From positions 1 through 44,858 of the IMG/VR virus record IMGVR_UViG_3300002460_000009: a stretch of 44,858 bases of DNA; one strand, 5' to 3'. A model generated the notes under the pieces. The model was not told the origin of the DNA, ran no database searches, and worked only from the letters and a program-made list of their open reading frames with translations. Below, piece by piece: positions 29,985 through 37,335 of this stretch; within the stretch, counting starts at the first letter, position 1; every line of letters starts with the position of its first letter. A program made the translations under genes and the position numbers. This DNA is from a virus.

Positions 29985-31345
29985 TGGCTGACAAGAACCT
30001 CACGGCCCTGACCGCTGCGACGACGTTTGCCGCGTCCGATCTGCTCATGGGCAAGGTCGGCGCGAATAGCCGGAAGATTAGCGGCACGGTGCTTGCTGCC
30101 TTCCTCGCCACCGCCACCCTAGCGGCTGGTACGCTCACGGTTTCGTCGCCGTTCACGCTGACCCAGACGTGGAACGATGCGGGGGTGACGTTCACCGCCT
30201 TCGATCTGAACGTCACCGCCACGGCGAGCGCCGCTGCAAGCTTGTTGATGAATTTGCGGGTCGGCGCGACCAGTCGCTTCGCCGTGAATAAAAGCGGCAG
30301 CGTTACAATGGGCGACGGTTCCGAAACCAGCACGCTCGGGACGCTGTATTTCAATATCAACAGAGGAATAAATAATCCGTTTTTTGTTGGCTACAGGATA
30401 TCAAGTACCGATCTGCTTCTCTTCGGCGCGACAAACAACAGTGCGACCGGTTTTTCTTCTGTCGGATTGCAGTTTCTCTCCGGCTCATCCCTGTCGTGGA
30501 ACTCGTCGGCAAATTGGGCGGCTGCGACGCCAGACCTCTTCTTGTACCGCGACGCCGCCAACATTTTCGCCCAGCGCAACGGGACGGCGGCGCAGACGTT
30601 CCGCATCTACAACACGTACACGGATGGGAGCAACTACGAGCGCGGGTTTGCGCGGTGGGCATCGAATGTCTTTGAGTTCGGTAATGAGATTGCTGGCACT
30701 GGTGTAGCCCGACTTTGGAAGCTCACCAGCAACGGAAGTACATATTTAGAGTCCGACGCATCTAGTAATCTTATTGTCCAGCGACCGCTCCTGTTTGGCA
30801 CTGACAACTCACGAGACATCGGCGCAAGCGGGGCGAGTAGGCCGAGGACGGGATATTTTGGCACCGGACTCAGAAGTCCACTCTTGCAGTTTGGAGGCGC
30901 AGCGGCAACCAACGCTGCTCTTGCAGAGACCACAGTTACGGGCGGCTGGGGCCTGAACCTTCGTTCCGGTGCCAACACCAACGGACAGTTCATCGGCTTC
31001 GAGCAGGTCACGGAAGAGACCACAATTGCCGCCGCCGCGACGACCGACACGGCCATTCAAATTCCGGCCAATGCGATTGTCCTTGGTGTCTCGGTGCGGG
31101 TGACGACGATCATCCCGACCGCTGCGAACTTCACCGTCATCGGCACAACGTCCTCGACGGCATTCCAAACCGGAACGAATGTTTTGGTGGCTGCTGGTAC
31201 AACGGACGCCGGCACGAAGAACTGCCCGTATCTCAACGCGACCGCACAGACCATCCGCATCACGCCCGACCTGACGCCCGGCGACAACACGGGACGGGTG
31301 CGCGTGACGATCCACTACATCAAGGTCACACCGCCGACTTCGTAA
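29984..31345 (+). CDS. Second tail fibre / tailspike-like protein
   Basis: 453 residues, Ser/Thr/Asn/Gly-rich and weakly charged. The N-terminus (MADKNLTALTAATTFAASDL) is a typical fibre leader. The centre carries beta repeats, and DIGASGASRPRTGYFGTGL (about 287-305) matches the recurrent motif before the distal part of many phage fibres. The C-terminus ends in a beta-rich knob (RVRVTIHYIKVTPPTS). Codon use is less GC-rich than in head genes, suggesting acquisition by transfer. It lies upstream of the glycan cassette. Confidence 0.75.
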   Translation: MADKNLTALTAATTFAASDLLMGKVGANSRKISGTVLAAFLATATLAAGTLTVSSPFTLTQTWNDAGVTFTAFDLNVTATASAAASLLMNLRVGATSRFAVNKSGSVTMGDGSETSTLGTLYFNINRGINNPFFVGYRISSTDLLLFGATNNSATGFSSVGLQFLSGSSLSWNSSANWAAATPDLFLYRDAANIFAQRNGTAAQTFRIYNTYTDGSNYERGFARWASNVFEFGNEIAGTGVARLWKLTSNGSTYLESDASSNLIVQRPLLFGTDNSRDIGASGASRPRTGYFGTGLRSPLLQFGGAAATNAALAETTVTGGWGLNLRSGANTNGQFIGFEQVTEETTIAAAATTDTAIQIPANAIVLGVSVRVTTIIPTAANFTVIGTTSSTAFQTGTNVLVAAGTTDAGTKNCPYLNATAQTIRITPDLTPGDNTGRVRVTIHYIKVTPPTS

Positions 31346-31357
31346 GGAGCCCCCACA

Positions 31358-31642
31358 ATGGTCGCCTTCACAATCACTATAGGCACTAAGACGCGAACCA
31401 AGAATATCAGTGCTGCCTCGGCCACCCGTGCCGCTGCATGGGCCGCTGCCGCCTACGCCACCGTCCCGAACCCTGCTTATCCGGCGCCGGAAGGACAGCC
31501 GGCAGTGCCCGCCACCATCCCAAACCCCGAACCTGTCCTCTCCGCCATCGATGGCACGATGCAGGGCGTTATCGACAATGTGCGGAACTGGGAGCGCGAG
31601 CAGGCTAAGAAGGCCGTCCCCGAACCGGCGGACCTGACATGA
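31358..31642 (+). CDS. Small protein downstream of the fibre
   Basis: 94 residues. Ala/Thr-rich N-terminus, Pro-rich middle (YATVPNPAYPAPEGQPAVPA) and helical end (MQGVIDNVRNWEREQAKKAV). AAGGAG upstream of the ATG. It may be a fibre chaperone or attachment protein; unproven. Confidence 0.6.
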   Translation: MVAFTITIGTKTRTKNISAASATRAAAWAAAAYATVPNPAYPAPEGQPAVPATIPNPEPVLSAIDGTMQGVIDNVRNWEREQAKKAVPEPADLT

Positions 31643-31842
31643 CCGAAGCTGCACCCGCCGCACCCGCCCTCGATCCCAACGAGCGCCGCGTCGTCACTGC
31701 GACCAACGCCCAGTGGGGCAACATCATGCAGTGTATAGATCTGGCTCGCCGCAATGTGGCACTGGCCGAGGTGCCGACGATCATGGAACTGGCGGCGCTG
31801 ATCGCGACAGCGGTGCCCGTTGAGCCCAAACCGAACGGCTGA
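31639..31842 (+). CDS. Small hypothetical protein
   Basis: 67 residues, Ala-rich, helical core (AQWGNIMQCIDLARRNVALA, EVPTIMELAALIATAV). ATGA overlap with the upstream stop. Likely in the same fibre unit. Confidence 0.55.
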   Translation: MTEAAPAAPALDPNERRVVTATNAQWGNIMQCIDLARRNVALAEVPTIMELAALIATAVPVEPKPNG

Positions 31843-31992
31843 TGAAGCCAGCCGGCCAAATCCACCAGCCGGGCGGATAGCGGATGTCGCGGCCGTTCTT
31901 GTGCCAGCGCGGATGTCCAGGGTGCCAGTGCTGCATGACCGAACGATAGCGGCCGGTTGAAGAAGAAGCCCGCCAGCTTTTCTATTTCGCGA

Positions 31993-32012
31993 GTATTCAC
32001 TATAGAGGATAC
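31993..32012 (+). promoter_or_regulatory. CTATAG-family site 7, consensus member
   Basis: GTATTCACTATAGAGGATAC, the fullest palindrome (outer GTAT/ATAC as well as the core). It lies upstream of the glycosyltransferase/methyltransferase cassette. Its GAGGA can serve as ribosome site for the ATG at 32013. Confidence 0.85.
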
Positions 32013-32042
32013 ATGCTCTTCGCCCTCCTGCCTCGCGCATGA
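32013..32042 (+). CDS. Possible 9-residue leader peptide
   Basis: MLFALLPRA, starting right after the GAGGA of site 7 and ending with a TGA that overlaps the ATG of the glycosyltransferase (ATGA). It could couple translation to the downstream gene. Confidence 0.35.
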   Translation: MLFALLPRA

Positions 32043-32674
32043 CTGAAAAAATCCTGTTTGCCACTCCGGCCTACGGCAACATGGTCACGGCGGCCTACTG
32101 CCGATCGGCGCTCGTCGCGATGGAGGAACTCACCAAGGCCGGCATCGCGAACGACTGGATCATCCCCGAGAACAACGACAGCCTCGTCCATCGCGCCAGG
32201 ATGAAGATCGCAAAAACCTTCCTCGACCGGAAGGAATTCTCGCACCTCTTCTGGATCGACGCCGACATCGAATACGGGCCGGCCGACATCGCGGCGCTGT
32301 GGAACCTCACCGCCGACATCGCCGTCGGCGTTTACGCCATGAAAAAGCGCGAGGAGCAGTGGTTCGCCGCCTGGAAGGATGGCGCGCTGGTCAAGGATCT
32401 CGATCGGTGGAAGGGACCAACGCCGGTCGACTATGCCGGCACCGGCTTCATGCTCATCAAGCGCGCGGTCCTCGAGACGCTCGCCGAGATCGTTCCCCAC
32501 TTCGACGACGACGTGAAGGACATCCCCGCCCTCTTCATGACGCCGATCCACAACGGCGGGCTCGAGAGCGAGGACTATCATTTCTGCCGGATCGCCCGCG
32601 AGGCCGGCTTCAAGATCATCATGGATCCGAAGGTCCGCCTGAAGCATTGGGGCAGCTATGCTTTTGGTCAGTAA
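32039..32674 (+). CDS. GT-A type glycosyltransferase
   Basis: 211 residues. ILFATPAYGNMVTAAYCRSA near the N-terminus, HLFWIDADIEYGPADI (about 63-78) with a DxD-type metal/sugar-nucleotide motif, YAGTGFMLIKRAVLETL and EDYHFCRIAREAGFKIIMDP are the marks of a GT2/ANP1-like glycosyltransferase. It would transfer a sugar from a nucleotide-sugar donor in the cytoplasm. First gene of a cassette of eight coupled genes. Confidence 0.82.
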   Translation: MTEKILFATPAYGNMVTAAYCRSALVAMEELTKAGIANDWIIPENNDSLVHRARMKIAKTFLDRKEFSHLFWIDADIEYGPADIAALWNLTADIAVGVYAMKKREEQWFAAWKDGALVKDLDRWKGPTPVDYAGTGFMLIKRAVLETLAEIVPHFDDDVKDIPALFMTPIHNGGLESEDYHFCRIAREAGFKIIMDPKVRLKHWGSYAFGQ

Positions 32675-33302
32675 GCCGTCCTGGCTCGACGAATACGGCG
32701 GCCCCGGCTTCGCCATGCCCGAGATCGCCGGCCGCTACGCCGGCAAGAGCCTGGTCATCGTCGGCGACGCCCTCTGCGTCTGGGACGATCTCGCAAAGTT
32801 CGGCTGCGCCGTTCGTCACCGCCGCGGCGAGGTCGGGAAAAGCGGCTGGGATTTTCTGACGATCAACAAGATCGTCGAGACATTTCCGGGCAACATCGAG
32901 CACGCCTATTCCAACGACGGCGCCGCGTTGCCGAAATTCGTCGAGGTCCGCCGGCAGGAATACCGGACGGAGTTCGGTGGTCCGGCGCACACGCACTCCT
33001 GCAACAAGGGGGCGAAGTGGCGCTGGCCGTGGGGCGGCTGGGGCACGTCGGGGCTCGGCGGCTGCTTCGTCGGCAAGATGCTCGGCTACGACCGAGCCGT
33101 GATCGTCGGGATGCCGCTCGACGAAAGCCCGCATAACGGCGAGCCGCCCTGGCGCCACACGAATTTCACGCGCGAGGCGCCATCGACCGAGAAGGGCAAC
33201 ATGAACAAGCACTGGCTGCGCGCCCGCGACGCCTGGGGCGGCAAGCTGAAGTCGATGAGCGGGCGCACGCGCGAGTGGCTCGGCTCGCCGGAGAACTGGT
33301 GA
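32658..33302 (+). CDS. Unknown protein of the glycan cassette
   Basis: 214 residues, ATG 32658, overlapping the glycosyltransferase by 17 bases. KSLVIVGDALCVWDDL (about 30-45) reads as a Rossmann-like strand-loop, and GYDRAVIVGMPLDESPHNGE, PPWRHTNFTRE as a later conserved-looking site; the layout resembles DUF115/sialyltransferase-like GT-B-type proteins. No certain family. Confidence 0.6.
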   Translation: MLLVSKPSWLDEYGGPGFAMPEIAGRYAGKSLVIVGDALCVWDDLAKFGCAVRHRRGEVGKSGWDFLTINKIVETFPGNIEHAYSNDGAALPKFVEVRRQEYRTEFGGPAHTHSCNKGAKWRWPWGGWGTSGLGGCFVGKMLGYDRAVIVGMPLDESPHNGEPPWRHTNFTREAPSTEKGNMNKHWLRARDAWGGKLKSMSGRTREWLGSPENW

Positions 33303-34159
33303 TGCGCTCGATCCGCGGCGGCTCCGGGCTCGGCGACTCGCTCTACGTCCAGTCGATCGCCCGCCATCTCGTCATAAAGGGCGAGGAGCTCGAAATCTGC
33401 TCGAGTTGGGACGACGTGTTCCGGCCGCTCCGCCCGCGCGTCGAGGTCGTCATGTACCGCCGGACCCCCGTCGATATCGTCGCCCACTACATGCAGCGGC
33501 GCGATCTTCCGACCGACCAGTTCGAGGATGTGTGCATTTCGGCGCGGCTCCCCCCCGAAGATGTCGAGATGAAAATCGACTGGCAGATCGTCGGCTGCGA
33601 GCACCTGAAGAAGATCGCGCCGAAGGGCAAGCCGGTGATCGCCGTCCAGCTTCCGCGCAATCCGCTTGGCAAGGAAGGCAATGCGACGCTCGGCGCCGAC
33701 CTGCTACCGAATGTCGAGTTTATGCAGCGGGCGGTCGACCGGCTCAAGGGCCGCGCGTGGCTGATGCAGATCGGCCGCGGGACGCCACGCTGGTATTTCC
33801 GCGGCCTCGATCTCGATCTCGCCAACCGGACATCGATCGCCGAGCTTCTCGACGTGTCATCGCTGGCCGACGGTTTTTTCGGCTACTGCAGCTTCATGGT
33901 GCCACTCGCCGAGAGCTTCCAGAAGCCGGCGCTGTTCGCCTGGTCGCGGCGCGGCCTCGACTCGCGCGACAGCTACACCCGCCGCGTCCGCCCTCAGAAA
34001 ATCCTCCACTCCCCGTCCTCTCGTCACGTCATCGACAACGCGAGCGACGCGGAACTCGAAAGAGCCATCGATGAATTTCTTGACGCGATCCGAAATCCGG
34101 CCGGTGTTCAATGGGAAGCGAGTGGCGATCGTGGGGAGCGGGCCGGGCTCGCTGGATAA
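33302..34159 (+). CDS. GT9-like glycosyltransferase (heptosyltransferase-like)
   Basis: 285 residues. SIRGGSGLGDSLYVQSIARH (3-22) is the typical GT9/GT-B N-terminal loop; GKPVIAVQLPRNPLGKEGNA and MQIGRGTPRWYF are followed by SIAELLDVSSLADGFFGYCS, like the donor-side helix region. ADP-heptose:LPS heptosyltransferases have this arrangement. The stop lies 89 bases inside the next gene. Confidence 0.68.
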   Translation: MRSIRGGSGLGDSLYVQSIARHLVIKGEELEICSSWDDVFRPLRPRVEVVMYRRTPVDIVAHYMQRRDLPTDQFEDVCISARLPPEDVEMKIDWQIVGCEHLKKIAPKGKPVIAVQLPRNPLGKEGNATLGADLLPNVEFMQRAVDRLKGRAWLMQIGRGTPRWYFRGLDLDLANRTSIAELLDVSSLADGFFGYCSFMVPLAESFQKPALFAWSRRGLDSRDSYTRRVRPQKILHSPSSRHVIDNASDAELERAIDEFLDAIRNPAGVQWEASGDRGERAGLAG

Positions 34160-34757
34160 CGGGCCGGGCTTCATCGACGGCCACGAGGTCGTCGTTCGGA
34201 TCAATAACTACAAGCTCGTGCCGGCGGCGACCGGATCACGGACAGACGTGTTTTTTTCATTCTTCGGCAAATCGGTTCGCAAGACGGCGGCCGAACTCAG
34301 CGGCGACGGCGTGACGCTCTGCATGGCGAAGTGCCCGTGCGCGCTCGCGATCGACTCCGACTGGCACCGCGAGCGGAACAAGATGGAGGGCGTCGACTTC
34401 CGCTGGATCTACGACGACCGCGCCGATTGGTGGTTCTGCGACACCTATGTCCCGACGCTCGCCGACTTTCTGAAGGTCTTCGAGACGCTCGGCCGGCACA
34501 TCCCGACGACGGGCTTCGCAGCCATCCATGAAATTCTGCTCGCCGAGCCGGTATCCCTGTACCTCACGGGCTTCGATTTCTTCCGCTCTGGCATCCACAA
34601 TCTCAACGAGCCGTGGCGCGCGAAGAACAGCGATGATCCGATCGGCCACATGCCCGAGCGCGAGCTCGCGTGGCTGGCGGAAAACTGGTCGCGCCACCCG
34701 CTCGCCGGCGACCCGGCGCTGATGCGCGCGCTCAAAACCGCGATGGTGCCAGCATGA
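34071..34757 (+). CDS. GT29/sialyltransferase-like protein
   Basis: 228 residues. GKRVAIVGSGPGSLDNGPGF (15-34) followed by EVVVRINNYKL and GSRTDVFFSFFG (about 55-66) resembles the sialyl-motif L region of GT29-type enzymes, found in some bacterial and phage glycan clusters. GFAAIHEILLAEPVSLYLTG fits the later S-motif-like region. The first 89 bases overlap the upstream gene, though later starts would remove the motif. Confidence 0.72.
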   Translation: MNFLTRSEIRPVFNGKRVAIVGSGPGSLDNGPGFIDGHEVVVRINNYKLVPAATGSRTDVFFSFFGKSVRKTAAELSGDGVTLCMAKCPCALAIDSDWHRERNKMEGVDFRWIYDDRADWWFCDTYVPTLADFLKVFETLGRHIPTTGFAAIHEILLAEPVSLYLTGFDFFRSGIHNLNEPWRAKNSDDPIGHMPERELAWLAENWSRHPLAGDPALMRALKTAMVPA

Positions 34758-35029
34758 TCAACGGAATGTTTTTGGCCATCTTCTTTTACTTGGTCCCAAT
34801 CGTTGCCGTCGATGCGGACACATTTGTTGTCAGTGTCGAAGCCGTCGAAATGATCAATGATCAGTCCATCATTGGCGTTCGCACATTCTCGGAAATGCCT
34901 CAGAAGGACAAAAATAGTGTAATCGGCGGGGCGATCATTGTCGGCTTTTTGGGCCTCTTCGCCGCATATCTGCTCATACTGCGCGTAGTGTGGGATTGCT
35001 TCTATCGTAGGCGGGATCATCTTCGATGA
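34754..35029 (+). CDS. Membrane protein inside the glycan cassette
   Basis: 91 residues. Hydrophobic N-terminus (MINGMFLAIFFYLVPIVAVD), a short extracytoplasmic loop, and a second TM helix (GGAIIVGFLGLFAAYLLILR) with a basic end (CFYRRRDHLR). Lower GC than its neighbours. ATGA overlaps both sides. It could be a surface-receptor modifier or membrane anchor for the cassette. Confidence 0.6.
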   Translation: MINGMFLAIFFYLVPIVAVDADTFVVSVEAVEMINDQSIIGVRTFSEMPQKDKNSVIGGAIIVGFLGLFAAYLLILRVVWDCFYRRRDHLR

Positions 35030-35568
35030 TCTACACCTACCGCGGCCGCCTATATCCCTCCTATCTGAAAACCGGCAACGCCATGCAGTTCATCGCGCCG
35101 GCGGCGCTGCACTTCTGCCAGGGCGCGGGCCTTGACGTGGGCGCCGGCCGCTGGCCGCTGCCGGGGGCGATCCCGGTCGATCTGATCAACGGCGGCGACG
35201 CGATGAACCTGCCCGAGGGCGAATTCGATTTCATATTTTCCAGTCACGCGATCGAGCACCTCGCCAACCCGGTCGCGGCGATCGAGCACTGGAAGACGCG
35301 GCTGCGGCCCGGCGGTGTGCTTTTCGCCTATCTCCCGCACCCCGACATGACTTATTGGCTGCCGCAGTGGAATAGAAAACACTTGCACGCATGGCGACCG
35401 GCCGACGTCGCTCAGCTTTTTACCGATCTAGGCTTCGTCGACGTCATCCACTCCGAGCGCGATCTCGCGTGGTCCTTCGCCTGTGTCGGATTCAGCGCTG
35501 CGGCCGCGTGCTCTTTCACGAATATTGGGAGGCGCAGCCAGCCGTCGTGCGAGCCGTCGGCGCTCTGA
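35026..35568 (+). CDS. Class I SAM methyltransferase 1
   Basis: 180 residues. GLDVGAGRWPLPGAIPVDLI (about 35-54) is motif I and FDFIFSSHAIEHLANPVAAI, then GVLFAYLPHPD, are Methyltransf_11 features. After DLAWSFACVGF the tail looks like shadow sequence while another frame reads VLFHEYWEAQ, so the 3' end may carry a frameshift. Substrate unknown; small-molecule or sugar methylation is likely from context. Confidence 0.75.
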   Translation: MIYTYRGRLYPSYLKTGNAMQFIAPAALHFCQGAGLDVGAGRWPLPGAIPVDLINGGDAMNLPEGEFDFIFSSHAIEHLANPVAAIEHWKTRLRPGGVLFAYLPHPDMTYWLPQWNRKHLHAWRPADVAQLFTDLGFVDVIHSERDLAWSFACVGFSAAAACSFTNIGRRSQPSCEPSAL

Positions 35569-35600
35569 CCGGCATCGTGGCGGAAAGGGAAGTACGCCCT

Positions 35601-36161
35601 GTGGCGACGAAAATAGTCGATCTCCGCGAAGTGATCATGGAAAAATGCGGCGACCAATTTCTCCGCAAGAGCGTGATCAGCATCCCCGGCCACGCCGAGG
35701 TGCTGGATTGGGTTCTGTCGTCGGGGCCGCCCTACGCCCGCGCGCTTGAGATCGGCACCTACCGCGGCATCGGCGCCGCCTGCCTCGCTCAATACTGCGA
35801 GCACGTCGACACGATCGACCTGATCGCCGGCGCCTTCGAGGCGCGCGAGCTGACGCCGAGCCGGGAATATTTTTGGTGGGCGATGAACGTCCTCGACCGG
35901 ATCGAGCTTCACCGCGTCGCCGGCAACAAGGAAAAGCGGGCGGTCATCGGCGCGCTCGACTTCGATCTCGCCTTCATCGACGGCGGCAAGTGGGACGTGG
36001 CGCCCGACTTCGCCTGGGCGCACCACTGCGGCGCGGTCCTCTTCCACGATTTGACCGACGGTACCGCGGCCGTCGATCGCAACCACGTCTTCCATCTCGT
36101 GAAGACGCTGCCGCAGGATGAAGTCTTCTACCTCGATGGATTCGCCTTATGGACCCCCTGA
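35601..36161 (+). CDS. Class I SAM methyltransferase 2
   Basis: 186 residues from GTG 35601, which has AAGGGAAG upstream. ARALEIGTYRGIGAACLAQY (motif I), VDTIDLIAGAFEA, LDFDLAFIDGGKWDVAPDFA and GAVLFHDLTDG are typical of Methyltransf_24-type enzymes of polysaccharide clusters. The end overlaps the next gene by 13 bases. Confidence 0.78.
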   Translation: MATKIVDLREVIMEKCGDQFLRKSVISIPGHAEVLDWVLSSGPPYARALEIGTYRGIGAACLAQYCEHVDTIDLIAGAFEARELTPSREYFWWAMNVLDRIELHRVAGNKEKRAVIGALDFDLAFIDGGKWDVAPDFAWAHHCGAVLFHDLTDGTAAVDRNHVFHLVKTLPQDEVFYLDGFALWTP

Positions 36162-37297
36162 TCCAGCGCTTCGGCGCGCGCCCCGACGGCGACCTGATGA
36201 TCTGCGACGACCGCGGCATCGCCTATCAGGCCGACATGAGCCGGATCGTCGACTACGGCCGCGATTATTTCAACAAACTGCTCTCCTACGAAGACAAGGA
36301 GATCGCCAGGAAGATCAACGCCGGCCGGATCGCGCTGGTGAAAAAGCATTTCGGCGACGGCATGGTGCTCGACGTGGGGGTCGGCTCTGGCGAGTTCATC
36401 AAGAAGCGCCCGAACACCAAGGGCTACGACATCAACCCGGCGGCGATCGACTGGCTCCGCAACAACGGGGCGCTCACCGGGCATTTCGACAAATTTGAGG
36501 CATACACCTTCTGGGATGTGATCGAGCATGTCCCCGATCCAAACAGCTATTTCCGCAGAATAGAGCCGAATACGTGGCTGTTCACCTGCCTGCCGATCTT
36601 CGCCGATCTCGACAAGATCAGGTCATCCAAGCATTACCGCCCGAACGAGCATCTCTATTATTGGACCGAACAGGGTTTCGTCGACTGGATGGCGCTCTAC
36701 CGCTGGCGGCATGTGGAAACCCAGCGCTTCGAGACCGCGGCCGGCCGCGAGAGCATCGTCAGCTTCGCCTTCAAGCGCGACCTGCCGACCTATCACGACA
36801 TGCTGGCGCAGTATCAAAAGCTGCACGAGAATTTCTACGGGGATTCGGCGTGGCTGCACCGCGCCGCCATCCTGAAGATCGTCCAGGCGGTCCAGCCGAA
36901 AAGCATCCTCGATTACGGATGCGGCCGGAGCGATCTCGTCGCCCACTTCTGGCGCGACGGCGAGCGCGAGATCGCCCGCTACGATCCCGCCATCCCGCGA
37001 TTTGCCACGATGCCCGAGAAGCGCTTCGATCTCGTCTTGTGCCTCGACGTGATGGAGCACATCCCCATAGAGCACGTCGACAAGATTTTCGGCGAGATTA
37101 AGGCCCACAGCCGCAACGTGGTTTTCACCATCTCGACCAAGCCGGCGCGGGCCAAACTGCCCGACGGCCGCAACGCGCACGTCACGCTGTTGAGCCATAA
37201 GGAATGGCTTCGCTGGATCGAGAGCACCTTCACCCACGCCTACCGAATTCCGACCGAGTGGGACCACGAACTGATGGTCCGAACGTTCCGCGTGTAA
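36149..37297 (+). CDS. Tandem methyltransferase (two SAM domains fused)
   Basis: 382 residues with two complete class I methyltransferase cores. Domain 1: MVLDVGVGSGEFIKKR (72-87), then GYDINPAAIDWL and TFWDVIEHVPDP. Domain 2: SILDYGCGRSDLVAHFW (about 251-267) and FDLVLCLDVMEHIPIEHVDK. A region with YRPNEHLYYWTEQGF joins them. Two methyltransferase domains in one chain suggest sequential methylation of one glycan or two substrates. It is the last cassette gene; terL begins 38 bases later. Confidence 0.82.
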   Translation: MDPLIQRFGARPDGDLMICDDRGIAYQADMSRIVDYGRDYFNKLLSYEDKEIARKINAGRIALVKKHFGDGMVLDVGVGSGEFIKKRPNTKGYDINPAAIDWLRNNGALTGHFDKFEAYTFWDVIEHVPDPNSYFRRIEPNTWLFTCLPIFADLDKIRSSKHYRPNEHLYYWTEQGFVDWMALYRWRHVETQRFETAAGRESIVSFAFKRDLPTYHDMLAQYQKLHENFYGDSAWLHRAAILKIVQAVQPKSILDYGCGRSDLVAHFWRDGEREIARYDPAIPRFATMPEKRFDLVLCLDVMEHIPIEHVDKIFGEIKAHSRNVVFTISTKPARAKLPDGRNAHVTLLSHKEWLRWIESTFTHAYRIPTEWDHELMVRTFRV

Positions 37298-37314
37298 AAT
37301 TTACCTGTTGATAA

Positions 37315-37334
37315 CTATTCGCTATAGAGGACAG
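37315..37334 (+). promoter_or_regulatory. CTATAG-family site 8, at the terL start
   Basis: CTATTCGCTATAGAGGACAG, one base before GTG 37336. TTTACC (37300-37305) and TATAGA (37323-37328) are 17 bases apart, a possible promoter. AGAGGA inside the site also serves as the terL ribosome binding sequence. Confidence 0.8.
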
Positions 37335-37335
37335 C

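Noticed and set aside
31371-31390. TCACTATAG inside the gene at 31358
   Set aside because: Shares nine bases with the family, but the right half does not match and the position is coding.
31856-32000. Minus-strand small frames in the 31843-31992 gap
   Set aside because: Trp/Pro/His-rich translations without a ribosome site; against the operon direction. Nothing firm is seen there apart from the CTATAG site at its end.
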